This document shows, one piece after another, positions 24,589-32,169 of a DNA stretch of 64,000 bases. The notes under the pieces are model-generated. The model saw only the letters and a list, made by a program, of their open reading frames with translations. It made no database searches and was not told the DNA's origin. The stretch's first letter is position 1; each line of letters starts with the position of its first letter. Position numbers and translations under genes: made by a program. This DNA is from Arthrobacter sp. zg-Y20 (GTDB lineage: Bacteria; Actinomycetota; Actinomycetes; Actinomycetales; Micrococcaceae). The DNA is taken from assembly GCF_030142075.1 (NCBI RefSeq), contig NZ_CP126241.1, positions 3,162,001 to 3,226,000 of the forward strand. The letters run 5' to 3'.

Positions 24589-25541
24589 TCCGCTTCCCCC
24601 CGACGGCCGGTCAGGGCCAGAAACACATCGTCCATGGTGCCGTGGCGGAACTCGAAGTCCAGTACGTTTTCGCCGTGCCCGGCCAGCAGCTCCCGGGCAG
24701 TGTCGGAGCGGTCCACCGCCAGCCGGAGCACGTTCGACTCCTCACCCACGACGTCGACTCCGGCGCCGCGCGCGAGGAGCCGCAGTGCCTCCGGGTCGGC
24801 GGAGCTGATCGAGAGGATGCTGCGGCTGTACTTTGCCCGCAGCTCGGTGGGTGTTCCGTCCGCAATGATCCGGCCCTTCTCGATCACGCAGACCCGGTCC
24901 GCTTCCTCGGTTTCCTCCATGTAGTGCGTGGTGAGGAAAACGGTGAGGCCGTGGTTTTCCCGCAGGTCGTGGATGGTGGACCAGACCAGAGCACGGCTGG
25001 CCGGATCCAGGCCGGCGGTGGGTTCGTCCAGGAAAATGATCGACGGCGCGTGCAGCAGGGCGCGGGCAATGTCCACCCGCCGGCGCTGGCCGCCCGAATA
25101 GGTGCTGTAGCGGCGGTCAAGGAAGTCCTCCAATCCGACCATCCGGCTCAGCTCCTCGATGCGGGCATTGTTGGCCGCCTTGTCAGGGGAATAGAAGCGC
25201 GCCCTGGTCTGCAGGTTCTCGCGGCCGGTCAGGATGGGGTCCAGCATGGAGTCCTGGAACACCACCCCGATGGTTTCACGGACTCCGGTGCCGCTGCGCA
25301 GCACATCATTTCCGGCCACTTCCACCGTGCCGGAGTCGAACGGCAGGACCGTGGTGAGGCAGGAGATGGTGGTGGACTTCCCCGCGCCGTTGGCCCCGAG
25401 GAAAGCAAAGACGGTTCCGGCGGCCACTTCGAAGGACAGATCATCGACAGCGGCCACGCTACCGAAGCGTTTCGTTAATCCGCGTACAGAAATAGCGGGA
25501 GTGGTAGCTGCCAAAGGGTTTCCTCGGTTACTGGGGATCAC
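24585..25541 (-). CDS. ABC exporter ATPase (DrrA-like)
   Basis: ATPase subunit with Walker A GANGAGKSTT near residue 50, signature YSGGQRRR, Walker B IIFLDEP, the H-loop TTHYMEE and a C-terminal DrrA-type tail (about 230-318). The GTG at 25541 gives 318 residues, but a TTG at 25514 has GAGGAAA correctly placed and may be the real start. The gene begins inside the last 14 bases of the GNAT gene, giving a three-gene unit: GNAT, ATPase, permease. Confidence 0.88.
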   Translation of the reverse strand: MIPSNRGNPLAATTPAISVRGLTKRFGSVAAVDDLSFEVAAGTVFAFLGANGAGKSTTISCLTTVLPFDSGTVEVAGNDVLRSGTGVRETIGVVFQDSMLDPILTGRENLQTRARFYSPDKAANNARIEELSRMVGLEDFLDRRYSTYSGGQRRRVDIARALLHAPSIIFLDEPTAGLDPASRALVWSTIHDLRENHGLTVFLTTHYMEETEEADRVCVIEKGRIIADGTPTELRAKYSRSILSISSADPEALRLLARGAGVDVVGEESNVLRLAVDRSDTARELLAGHGENVLDFEFRHGTMDDVFLALTGRRGEAE

Positions 25542-26079
25542 AAAAGGGGAAATCGTCGAATTCCAGCGGGGTTACTGTGTTGGTTTCCCAATCCGACCGA
25601 AGTATCGCATAGGCAACCGATGCAACCCGGGAACCGTCCGCCGTCGGCCATGCCTGACGGTAATGGGCCTCCTTGACGAACCCGGCGCGCAAGAACGTTT
25701 TCCGCATGGCAATGTTGTCTTCCCGCGTCTGGCCTTCAAACCGGACACTGCCGGCGTGCCCGGTAAACACGAGCCCACAAAGCGCCCGCAAAATACCCGC
25801 GCCCCGGCCCTGCCCGCGGTGTTCCTCAGCCAGTCGGAGGTCGAACATCGGGTTTTCATCCTCAGGATCCTCAACGACCACCAGCCCCAGGTCCTGATTG
25901 CCATCCTGGATCCAGTACCCCTGCGCCGCCGTCGACCAGAAGTGCCCCTGCTGCACCCGGTCCCGTGCCTGCGCCGCGGTGGGCGCGGGGGACGCGTGAA
26001 AAGGAAACGTGTTGGAGGCCAGGAAAGAGGTAAGGACGTCGGCGTCGCCGGCGGTCATCCTGCGGAAGGTGAACGTCAT
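25528..26079 (-). CDS. GNAT-family N-acetyltransferase
   Basis: A 183-residue acetyltransferase of the RimJ/RimL-like type. The acetyl-CoA loop EEHRGQGRGAGIL lies near residue 88, followed by the NIAMRKTFLRAGFVKEAHYRQ segment typical of the C-terminal half. ATG at 26079 is taken because the protein fold begins there; the open frame continues upstream without similarity. First gene of a set with the ABC exporter, so its product may modify the exported compound or give self-protection. Confidence 0.82.
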   Translation of the reverse strand: MTFTFRRMTAGDADVLTSFLASNTFPFHASPAPTAAQARDRVQQGHFWSTAAQGYWIQDGNQDLGLVVVEDPEDENPMFDLRLAEEHRGQGRGAGILRALCGLVFTGHAGSVRFEGQTREDNIAMRKTFLRAGFVKEAHYRQAWPTADGSRVASVAYAILRSDWETNTVTPLEFDDFPFCDPQ

Positions 26080-26111
26080 GACCGCGAGTCTAGCCGGGGG
26101 GTTCCGTACGG

Positions 26112-26288
26112 CTAGAGCGCGCCGATGCGGTCCTGGTTCCCGGCTGCCGCCGCTGCCTCGACCTCTTCCTCCAGCTTGCGGCGCCAACCGCGCGGCGGAG
26201 GCCAGGAGATTCCCCACTCGGCAAGCTGCTGCTTGGTGAAACCACCGGAGGGCGTACGGGCTGCATCGATTTCTTCGCGGGTCGGCAT
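26112..26288 (-). CDS. Small conserved protein (58 residues)
   Basis: Encodes a short polar protein beginning MPTREEIDAARTPSGGFTK and containing LAEWGISWPPPRGWRRKLEE. The compact, Trp/Pro-rich middle and alpha-helical ends look selected rather than random, and I recall similar short actinobacterial proteins with a 'GGFTKxQLAxWGVxWPPPxGWR' pattern. Reads with the GNAT gene, 32 bases upstream of it. Function unknown. Confidence 0.7.
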   Translation of the reverse strand: MPTREEIDAARTPSGGFTKQQLAEWGISWPPPRGWRRKLEEEVEAAAAAGNQDRIGAL

Positions 26289-26387
26289 GGCCAAATCATG
26301 ACATGCCGGCGGGGCTGTGTCACCGAATGAAACGAACGTTTTGGGAGGTGATTTCCACGTCAGTTATTGACTATTCACCAAACACGG

Positions 26388-26424
26388 GCTAACCCCCGGA
26401 AATCCGCGGATTCCGGGGGTTAGC
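26388..26424. terminator. Perfect-arm hairpin in an intergenic gap
   Basis: Arms GCTAACCCCCGGAA and TTCCGGGGGTTAGC with an inner TCCGCGGA extension form an 18-19-bp stem with one bulge. There is no T run on either side. It lies downstream of the 46-residue minus-strand gene, so it may end that transcript. Confidence 0.5.
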
Positions 26425-26485
26425 AGAACCCTGAGTATCACTCAAAAGATAGTATTAGGGACGTCCGGTACTGCCTAATAACCTT

Positions 26486-26626
26486 TTACGGGTGGGTGGT
26501 AACCATAATCAATTGCCAGCCTTCCGGGACCTGCTTTTGCAGGGCTTCCCGGGCGTCAAGAAAATTCTCGCCCTCCGCTTCCAGTTCCCGGGTTTCGATG
26601 GGGCGCATGATGCCAGTAACCTTCAT
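26486..26626 (-). CDS. Very small conserved protein (46 residues)
   Basis: Starts MKVTGIMRPIETRELEAEG and ends GWQLIMVTTHP. The sequence has a clear amphipathic middle (ENFLDAREALQKQVPEGWQL) and resembles short actinobacterial proteins of unknown function that pair a beta strand, a helix and a 'PEGWQLI' strand. No strong RBS, but codon use is that of a coding region. It is alone between the hairpin at 26388 and the truncated VOC gene. Confidence 0.65.
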   Translation of the reverse strand: MKVTGIMRPIETRELEAEGENFLDAREALQKQVPEGWQLIMVTTHP

Positions 26627-26730
26627 GGTTCCAGCCTAGGCACCGGACACCGGGAGCGAAAACCGGTTGCCCTGTTGTGTCCACCACCCGGCGGGTCGCC
26701 AGCGGCCAGGATCTCGTGCTCCGTCCGGCC

Positions 26731-26850
26731 CTAAGCCTTGTCGTGCACGGTGATCGCATAGCCTTCCGGGTCGCAGAAAGTGAAGGTGGTGCCGAAGAGA
26801 CCCCCGAAGGGCTCCTGAATCACAGGCGCACCGAGCGGCCGGCACGGCCG
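26731..26850 (-). pseudogene. VOC (glyoxalase/bleomycin resistance) family, C-terminal remnant
   Basis: The minus strand reads PLGAPVIQEPFGG, FGTTFTF, DPEGYAITVHDKA and a TAG stop, which is the C-terminal beta-strand module of a VOC-family protein. No start codon and no N-terminal three quarters exist upstream; similarity fades at about 26840. The adjacent plus-strand sequence is the C-terminus of a MarR regulator, so the 5' parts of both genes have been deleted. Confidence 0.7.
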
Positions 26851-26855
26851 GAATC

Positions 26856-27026
26856 CGGCAGATCACTGCCCGCTGTACTGACCCCGAAGGCACGGATCAC
26901 TTGGCACGTGCCGAAGCAGTGGTGGATACCGTGGACCGGCGGATGGTCTCCGGGCTCAGCGACGGGCAGGCCAAGGCACTGGCACAGGCACTGGGTGCCT
27001 GCATGGAGGCTTTGGAAGAGCCCTAG
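26856..27026 (+). pseudogene. MarR-family regulator, C-terminal remnant
   Basis: Plus-strand reading RQITARCTDPEGT, then VVDTVDRRMVSGLSDGQ and LAQALGACMEALEEP with TAG is the C-terminal dimerisation helix of a MarR-type regulator. The winged-helix part is missing. Together with the VOC fragment it looks like a divergent regulator/enzyme pair that lost the shared promoter and both N-terminal halves in one deletion. Confidence 0.7.
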
Positions 27027-27040
27027 TTGTACTGACCCGG

Positions 27041-27769
27041 CTAGGACTGCAGCGAAGTGCCGGTTTCCCGAGCCAAGGCGGACAGGAGCTCATCCTGGAA
27101 CGCTTCGTCATGGACTGCAGCGTGGGGCTGTTGCCGCTGCCGGTGATACCAGTAGCCGCCACTCGTGAGGGCTTCAGGTTGGTCGCTGGCGGCCAGCCAT
27201 TCCTGGGTTTGATGGCCCAGCTCCAAATCATCCGGAGCACCGGGGCCGCCCATCCGCGTCGGCACCCAGCCGGGGTCCACCGCGTTGCTCAGCACCTCCG
27301 GCCGCAGGCGTGCGAGCGCAGCCGAGAAAGCGGTCACAAACAGCTTGCTGTCCGCGTAGGACCCGGGCCTGCCGCCGGACCAGTCCGCGCCGGCCAGGGA
27401 CGGCTGTCCGGCGAAGTGGGAACCGCTGCTCAGGTACACGTGCCGCTGCGGGCCTTCCAGCAGCGCGGTAAGGAGATACGGCGCGACCGTGTTCACCGGC
27501 AGCACGGCCGGGCCCCTCCATACTCCGGCGTTATGGATCACCGAGTCCAGCGGCGCCCCGCTGTTCAATTCAGCAGCAACCTCCCGGACGGCGTCGCGGT
27601 CGGCAAAATCGCCCACCACAATCTCCGCCCCGCGGCTGACAAGGGGCGCCAGGCTGGCTGCACGGTCCCGGTTGCGTGCATGCACTACGACGTCGTGCCC
27701 CCGGGAGAGCAGCGCATCGGCGGCAGCGCGCCCGAGACCGTCGGCTGAACCGGTTACGAGGATCCTCAT
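27041..27769 (-). CDS. SDR-family oxidoreductase
   Basis: Short-chain dehydrogenase, 242 residues. The nucleotide motif TGSADGLG is at residues 6-13, HNAG follows at about 83, and the catalytic Ser and YADSK (Tyr-x-x-x-Lys) are present. It resembles the group with insertions before the active site seen in WwoX/RDH-like and plant-type SDRs. ATG at 27769 begins directly at the Rossmann strand; a further 14 codons upstream are not conserved. Single gene; substrate unknown. Confidence 0.85.
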   Translation of the reverse strand: MRILVTGSADGLGRAAADALLSRGHDVVVHARNRDRAASLAPLVSRGAEIVVGDFADRDAVREVAAELNSGAPLDSVIHNAGVWRGPAVLPVNTVAPYLLTALLEGPQRHVYLSSGSHFAGQPSLAGADWSGGRPGSYADSKLFVTAFSAALARLRPEVLSNAVDPGWVPTRMGGPGAPDDLELGHQTQEWLAASDQPEALTSGGYWYHRQRQQPHAAVHDEAFQDELLSALARETGTSLQS

Positions 27770-27835
27770 GGAACGCACCTTCCGCGAATACTGACCGTTT
27801 TCGGCAAACACTGACCACCGGCTGCTGGGGCTGTC

Positions 27836-27905
27836 CGGTTGCCAGGTTGCCGGGGTTGCCAGGTTGCCCGGTTGCCAGGATTACCAGGTTGCCCGGTTGC
27901 CCGCC
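27836..27905. repeat. Degenerate GGTTGCC(A/C)G tandem repeats
   Basis: About eight 8-9-bp units on a GGTTGCC core lie 70 bases upstream of the SDR start. They are imperfect and not part of a supported gene. Confidence 0.8.
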
Positions 27906-27969
27906 CAACGCTGGCCGCCAGGGCCGCCGGCACTGCGCGAGGTATCCCCGTCCCCCCTGCCGCGTGAAT

Positions 27970-28014
27970 CCCGCTCACGACTTTCCCGCTCACGACTTTC
28001 CCGCTCACGACTAT
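27970..28014. repeat. Three tandem 15-bp units
   Basis: CCCGCTCACGACTTT occurs three times; the last copy ends in TAT. It lies in the 570-bp gene-free stretch between the SDR start and the tRNA, which holds only repeats and hairpins. Confidence 0.9.
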
Positions 28015-28157
28015 AAGGACCACGGCAACCGGTGTCAGGAGGCCCCCGCGGAGGATCCCACCGAGTGGGGCTGCTGTGACCTATGGGGAAACACCGGCCC
28101 CACCGTTAACACTGCGTGGGAAGTTCCGCTCGCGGGCGGGCTGGCATACGAACGAAA

Positions 28158-28207
28158 GGGCAAAATTTACCGATTTTTGGCCCAGAATCGGTAAATTGTG
28201 CTTTTTC
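28158..28207. terminator. Hairpin with T run, bidirectional terminator or operator
   Basis: Perfect 12-bp arms AATTTACCGATT (28164-28175) and AATCGGTAAATT (28186-28197), weakly extended to about 20 bp, followed on the plus strand by GCTTTTTCG. The AT-rich arm is unlike the surrounding GC-rich DNA. No gene lies immediately before it on the plus strand, so an operator is also possible. Confidence 0.5.
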
Positions 28208-28285
28208 GTTTCCGGGGCGGACCCCACTGCCTCCGTCCCACCCCGAACCCGTAATCCCGATCCCGCAACCCCTGGCCCCGGGGCG

Positions 28286-28330
28286 CAGAAAAGGGGCCCG
28301 CTTCCCGGTAAACCGGGAAACAGACCCCTT
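28286..28330 (-). terminator. Terminator of tRNA-Ala
   Basis: On the minus strand AAGGGG and TTTCCCGG pair with CCGGGAA and CCCCTT around a TTTA loop, and the stem runs into TTTTCTG. It starts about 9 bases past the tRNA 3' end. Confidence 0.8.
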
Positions 28331-28338
28331 CGAATCTG

Positions 28339-28411
28339 TGGAGCCTAGGGGAATCGAACCCCTGACCTTTTCATTGCGAACGAAACGCTCTACCAACTGA
28401 GCTAAGGCCCC
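28339..28411 (-). tRNA. tRNA-Ala (anticodon CGC)
   Basis: A 73-nt cloverleaf. The acceptor stem GGGGCCT/AGGCTCC contains the G3-U70 pair that identifies alanine tRNA. The D arm GCTC-AGTTGGTA-GAGC is intact, the anticodon loop reads TTCGCAA (anticodon CGC, reading GCG), and the T loop is TTCGAAT. CCA is not encoded. Followed by a strong terminator. Confidence 0.97.
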
Positions 28412-28633
28412 AAACTGCACCGTACGGCGTCGGAACGACCAACATTTTTCCTGATCAACTCTGCCGATCAACCGACCCCGCTAGGCTACACCGATTCTAA
28501 TCACGCCGTCGCGCAGCGGCCAAACGACCGGCACTCTTGGGATGTCCTGCCGGCGTCGTTACCGTGGGGCAATGGGTCCATCCGCACCGGCGGCCGGGAC
28601 CTGCCAACGCACTGCGGAACGAAGGAGAATCCC

Positions 28634-29038
28634 ATGGCCCTGATCACCGAAATGCTCAAGAACCATCCCGGCGGACCCCGCACTTCGGACCCCCGTAAAC
28701 TCGCCGAATGTCTGCAGGCCTGCGCGGAGTGCGCCCAGGTCTGCAACGCCTGCGCAGACGCGTGTCTGGGCGAGGACATGCTGGGTGACCTGGTGGCCTG
28801 TATCCGCATTGACCTCGACTGCGCGGAGATCTGCGCGGTTACCTCGGCGGTACTGTCCCGTACCGCAGCGTCCGGCCCCGCAACGGCAACCCTGCTGCGC
28901 GCCTGCATGGCCGCCTGCGCCGCCTGCGGCGAGGAATGCATGCAGCACGCGTCCATGCATGAACACTGCCGGATCTGCGCGGAGGCATGCCGCCGTTGCG
29001 TCAACGCCTGCGAGGAACTGCTGACCTCGATGGGCTGA
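28634..29038 (+). CDS. Cys-rich four-helix bundle copper storage-type protein
   Basis: A 134-residue protein with 18 Cys, mostly in CxxxC spacing on helices (CLQACAECAQVCNAC, CAEICAV, CMAACAACGEEC, CRICAEACRRC). This is the pattern of DUF326/Csp proteins, whose four-helix bundles hold many Cu(I) ions. There is no Tat or Sec signal, so it fits the cytosolic Csp3 type. RBS AAGGAG before the ATG. A P1B-type ATPase lies 1 kb downstream on the same strand, which supports a metal-handling role. Confidence 0.88.
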   Translation: MALITEMLKNHPGGPRTSDPRKLAECLQACAECAQVCNACADACLGEDMLGDLVACIRIDLDCAEICAVTSAVLSRTAASGPATATLLRACMAACAACGEECMQHASMHEHCRICAEACRRCVNACEELLTSMG

Positions 29039-29058
29039 GTTGGTCCTCCGACAGGGCC

Positions 29059-29574
29059 CTAGGAACCTTCCGCGAGCACCAGGCCGCGCAGATACGCGGC
29101 TTGGCCGGCATGCTCCAGGCAGTCCGCCAGGATGCTCACCAGCCGCACGCCCAGGGTGACCGGCGGATCCCAGGCCCGGTCCACCACCTGGTCCAGGTCC
29201 GCCGCGGACAGTCCGGAAACAAACGCGGCAGTGCGGGAATGCACGTCGTCGTAGTAGCCCAGCAAAACCTCGGCCGAGGATACCTGCACCTGTGCCACCT
29301 GCTCGGAAGTGTGTCCGTAGCCGGTGTCTTCCACCGATAACGGCAGCCCCACGCGTTTCGCCCAGCCGTCCGCCGTCCAGGCCTGTTCCTGCCCGGCGGC
29401 ATCGGCCACTTGGGCGTCCTCCACCCGGGCCAGATGCCAAATCAGCCAGGAAATGGAGTTTCCCTCCGGGTAGGGGCGGTGGTTCAGGGCCTTCGCGTCC
29501 AGGTCCTTCACCGTGCGCCGTACGGTGCCGGGCAGCCGGCCGAAGGCGTCAATCAGCAGATCACTTTGGTCCAT
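29059..29574 (-). CDS. DinB-like/DUF664 family protein
   Basis: A 171-residue four-helix protein of the DinB/mycothiol-dependent transferase superfamily. Metal-binding histidines are visible in ISWLIWHLARVEDAQ (near 45) and in CLEHAGQAAYLRG at the C-terminus. ATG at 29574 chosen; the upstream open frame (58 more codons) is basic and unconserved. In actinobacteria such proteins often use mycothiol as thiol cofactor. Specific reaction unknown. Confidence 0.83.
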   Translation of the reverse strand: MDQSDLLIDAFGRLPGTVRRTVKDLDAKALNHRPYPEGNSISWLIWHLARVEDAQVADAAGQEQAWTADGWAKRVGLPLSVEDTGYGHTSEQVAQVQVSSAEVLLGYYDDVHSRTAAFVSGLSAADLDQVVDRAWDPPVTLGVRLVSILADCLEHAGQAAYLRGLVLAEGS

Positions 29575-29720
29575 GGTGGCAGGCTCCCGAAGGTCGGCGG
29601 CAGGGTGCGGCCATCCTTTCACGCCACCCCGCCGCCGGGAAGAGCCGGGGTTCGTGTGCGACAGCAGAAAAAGCCGGCCTAACCGGTGCGCCGGCACTCC
29701 GTCGGTCCTAAAATTGCCGG

Positions 29721-29945
29721 ATGAGCTGGACTGACGAGCGGCCCGCATGGCTTCCGCCCATTCCGTCCCCGCACCGCGGCCTGATCCGGATCACGCTGGG
29801 CATGATCCTGGTCTGCGCGAGCATGCTCACCTGCCTGGTCATCGCCGCATTCGGCGCCCTGCTGAGCATGTACCTGCTCTGGCCGCTGGCAATCGGCCTG
29901 CTGTTGCTGATGTCCGGGCTGCTCAGCCGGCGCCGCGGCGCCTAG
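29721..29945 (+). CDS. Small two-helix membrane protein
   Basis: A 74-residue protein with two adjacent hydrophobic helices (about 21-44 and 47-66) and a basic tail SRRRGA. The N-terminal SWTDERPAWLPPIP is probably cytosolic. It lies 147 bases from the divergent DinB gene. No recognisable family. Confidence 0.6.
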   Translation: MSWTDERPAWLPPIPSPHRGLIRITLGMILVCASMLTCLVIAAFGALLSMYLLWPLAIGLLLLMSGLLSRRRGA

Positions 29946-30030
29946 CGCCCCGGACCGCTCCGGAACCCCGGCGGCCCGCACGCTTCCGCGGCAACGGCCC
30001 GCCCCGGACGCAACGGCCGCTCCGCGGGGG

Positions 30031-30040
30031 TTAGGTTAGC
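30031..30040. promoter_or_regulatory. IdeR/DtxR-like half site
   Basis: TTAGGTTAGC matches the first half of the actinobacterial iron box (TTAGGTTAG-type), but the second half is not conserved. It lies 47 bases before the P1B-type ATPase start. Confidence 0.3.
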
Positions 30041-30086
30041 TTTCTCTTGCTGGAAACCGCGGTGCCGGCGGGCTTACAACAGAGGC

Positions 30087-32024
30087 ATGGTCACTGTTCG
30101 CATGAACCGAAGCCGCACCCTGATCCGGCGTTATCCGCTGGTGGTCGCCACCGTGCTGGTGGGGGTGGCGTTCCTCGTACTGCAGGCGGCCGGCGCGGGC
30201 ACCGCCGCGGACTGGACGGGCGGCGTCTATGCCTGCGCAGTAGCGGCAAAAACCGGAGCGGGCATGATCCGGGACATCCGCGCCGGACGCTACGGGTTGG
30301 ACATCCTGGCCGTAATCGCGATCCTGAGCACCGTCGTCGTCGGCGAGTACCTGGCCGCGCTGATCATCGTGCTGATGCTTACCGGCGGGGAGGCGCTGGA
30401 GGACTACGCCGCTGGCCGGGCCCGCCGGGAGCTGGATGCCCTGCTCACCCGGGCCCCCCAACAGGCGCACCGGTTTCCGGGCGGAAACACCCAGCGCGGT
30501 GCCGTGGATGTCCCGGCCACCGACGTGGTGCCAGGCGACCTGCTGCTGATCCGGCCCGCCGAGGTGGTTCCCGTGGACGGGATCCTGGTCTCCTCTGCCG
30601 CGGACTTCGACGAATCCTCACTCACCGGCGAATCCCTTCCCGTGGGCAGGCACGCCGGGGATCCGGTGATGAGCGGTTCCGTCAACGGTGCCCGCGCCGT
30701 GCTGCTGCAGGCCACGGCGACGACGACGGACAGCCAGTACCAGCGCATCGTGGCCCTGGTGGCCGAGGCCGCCGAGTCGAAGGCGCCGGTGGTCCGCTTG
30801 GCCGACCGGTTTGCGGTGCCCTTCACCGTGGTGTCGCTGCTGATCGCCTCCTTGGCCTGGGCACTGAGCGGGGATCCCGTGCGTTTCGCGGAGGTGCTGG
30901 TCCTGGCAACCCCGTGCCCGCTGCTGATCGCAGCCCCGGTCGCGTTCCTGGGCGGTATGAGCCGTTCGGCCCGCACCGGGATCATCGTCAAGGGCGGAGC
31001 CGTACTGGAACAGCTCGCCAAGGCCGGCACCGCGGCGTTCGACAAGACCGGAACACTCACCCACGGGCATCCCGAACTGGTGGAGGTCCGCCCGCAGCCC
31101 GGCTTCAGCGCCGAGGACGTGCTGGCCCTGGCCGCTTCCGCCGAACAGTATTCCTCCCATGTGCTGGCTGCCGCCGTGCAGCAGGCCGCTGCCGTCCGCG
31201 GACTGGAACCACACTCCGCCGCGGACGCGCGGGAAACGGCCACGAACGGTGTGGAGGCCGTGCTGGACGGGCATTCTGTCCGGGTGGGCAAGGAACGTTT
31301 CGTGGCCGAAACCGCCCCGGATACCCGGCCGGCAGACCTGCAGCCGGGCCAGATGGTGGTTTACATCGGCGTGGACGGACACTTTGCCGGCACCCTGATC
31401 ATGAGCGATGCCGTGCGGGACAACGCCGCCGCGACCCTGCACCGGCTGGCGGAACTGGGCATCGGCCGCACGGTCATGCTCACCGGTGACAGTGCGGCGA
31501 CCGCGGAGGCCGTAGCCGCGGGGCTCGGCATAACCGATGTGCGGGCGGGCCTGCTACCCGCCGGCAAGGTTGACGCCGTGCGGACGCTCGCGCCGCGGCC
31601 GGTGATCATGGTGGGCGACGGCGTCAATGACGCTCCGGTACTGGCGGTGGCCGACGTCGGCATTGCCATGGGAGCGCGCGGATCCACCGCCGCGAGCGAG
31701 TCCGCCGACGTCGTGCTGGTGGCGGATGACATTTCAAAGGTGGCCGACGCGGTTCAGATTGGCCGCCGGACCATGCGGGTGGCTTTGGGCAGCATCTGGC
31801 TGGGGATCGCGCTCAGCCTGGCACTGATGCTGACCGCCGCCTTCGGGTTCATTCCGGCGGTAGCCGGGGCATTGACCCAGGAGCTGGTGGACCTGGCCGC
31901 CATCCTCAACGCCCTGCGCGCCCTGCACGGCGGCCGGCAACTTCCGGGTACCGCCCGCGAAACGCCCTCCGCGGCGGACAGCGTCGCGGCAGCGCGGCCG
32001 AAGCCGGTCCCCCGGGCCGGCTGA
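30087..32024 (+). CDS. P1B-type heavy metal-translocating ATPase
   Basis: A 645-residue cation pump. It has the phosphatase loop SLTGES, the transmembrane metal motif TPCPLL (CPx), the phosphorylation motif DKTGTLT near residue 318, the nucleotide-domain segment EQYSSHVLA, and GDGVNDAP. The usual His-Pro of the HP motif is Ser-His-Val here. No N-terminal HMA domain or His-rich region is present, and only about six helices are expected. It resembles the Zn/Cd/Co- or Cu-pumping group common in actinobacteria; the metal cannot be read with certainty. Nearby: copper-storage protein upstream, IdeR-like half site in the leader. Confidence 0.88.
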   Translation: MVTVRMNRSRTLIRRYPLVVATVLVGVAFLVLQAAGAGTAADWTGGVYACAVAAKTGAGMIRDIRAGRYGLDILAVIAILSTVVVGEYLAALIIVLMLTGGEALEDYAAGRARRELDALLTRAPQQAHRFPGGNTQRGAVDVPATDVVPGDLLLIRPAEVVPVDGILVSSAADFDESSLTGESLPVGRHAGDPVMSGSVNGARAVLLQATATTTDSQYQRIVALVAEAAESKAPVVRLADRFAVPFTVVSLLIASLAWALSGDPVRFAEVLVLATPCPLLIAAPVAFLGGMSRSARTGIIVKGGAVLEQLAKAGTAAFDKTGTLTHGHPELVEVRPQPGFSAEDVLALAASAEQYSSHVLAAAVQQAAAVRGLEPHSAADARETATNGVEAVLDGHSVRVGKERFVAETAPDTRPADLQPGQMVVYIGVDGHFAGTLIMSDAVRDNAAATLHRLAELGIGRTVMLTGDSAATAEAVAAGLGITDVRAGLLPAGKVDAVRTLAPRPVIMVGDGVNDAPVLAVADVGIAMGARGSTAASESADVVLVADDISKVADAVQIGRRTMRVALGSIWLGIALSLALMLTAAFGFIPAVAGALTQELVDLAAILNALRALHGGRQLPGTARETPSAADSVAAARPKPVPRAG

Positions 32025-32169
32025 TCCGCCTAAGCCGGCTCAGCAGGCGCCGCTATGGCATTGCAAAGGTTCCGGGGGCAGGCTATTGAAGCGGGGGAAC
32101 ACCGCGTGCACGAACCGTCGGGGACCACACACAGGGGTGAGACGTGGATACAACCGAAAGCCCGGCCGC

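Noticed and set aside
30087-32024. Mobile metal-resistance island around the P1B-type ATPase
   Set aside because: No integrase, transposase, direct repeats or shift in base composition were seen at the edges.
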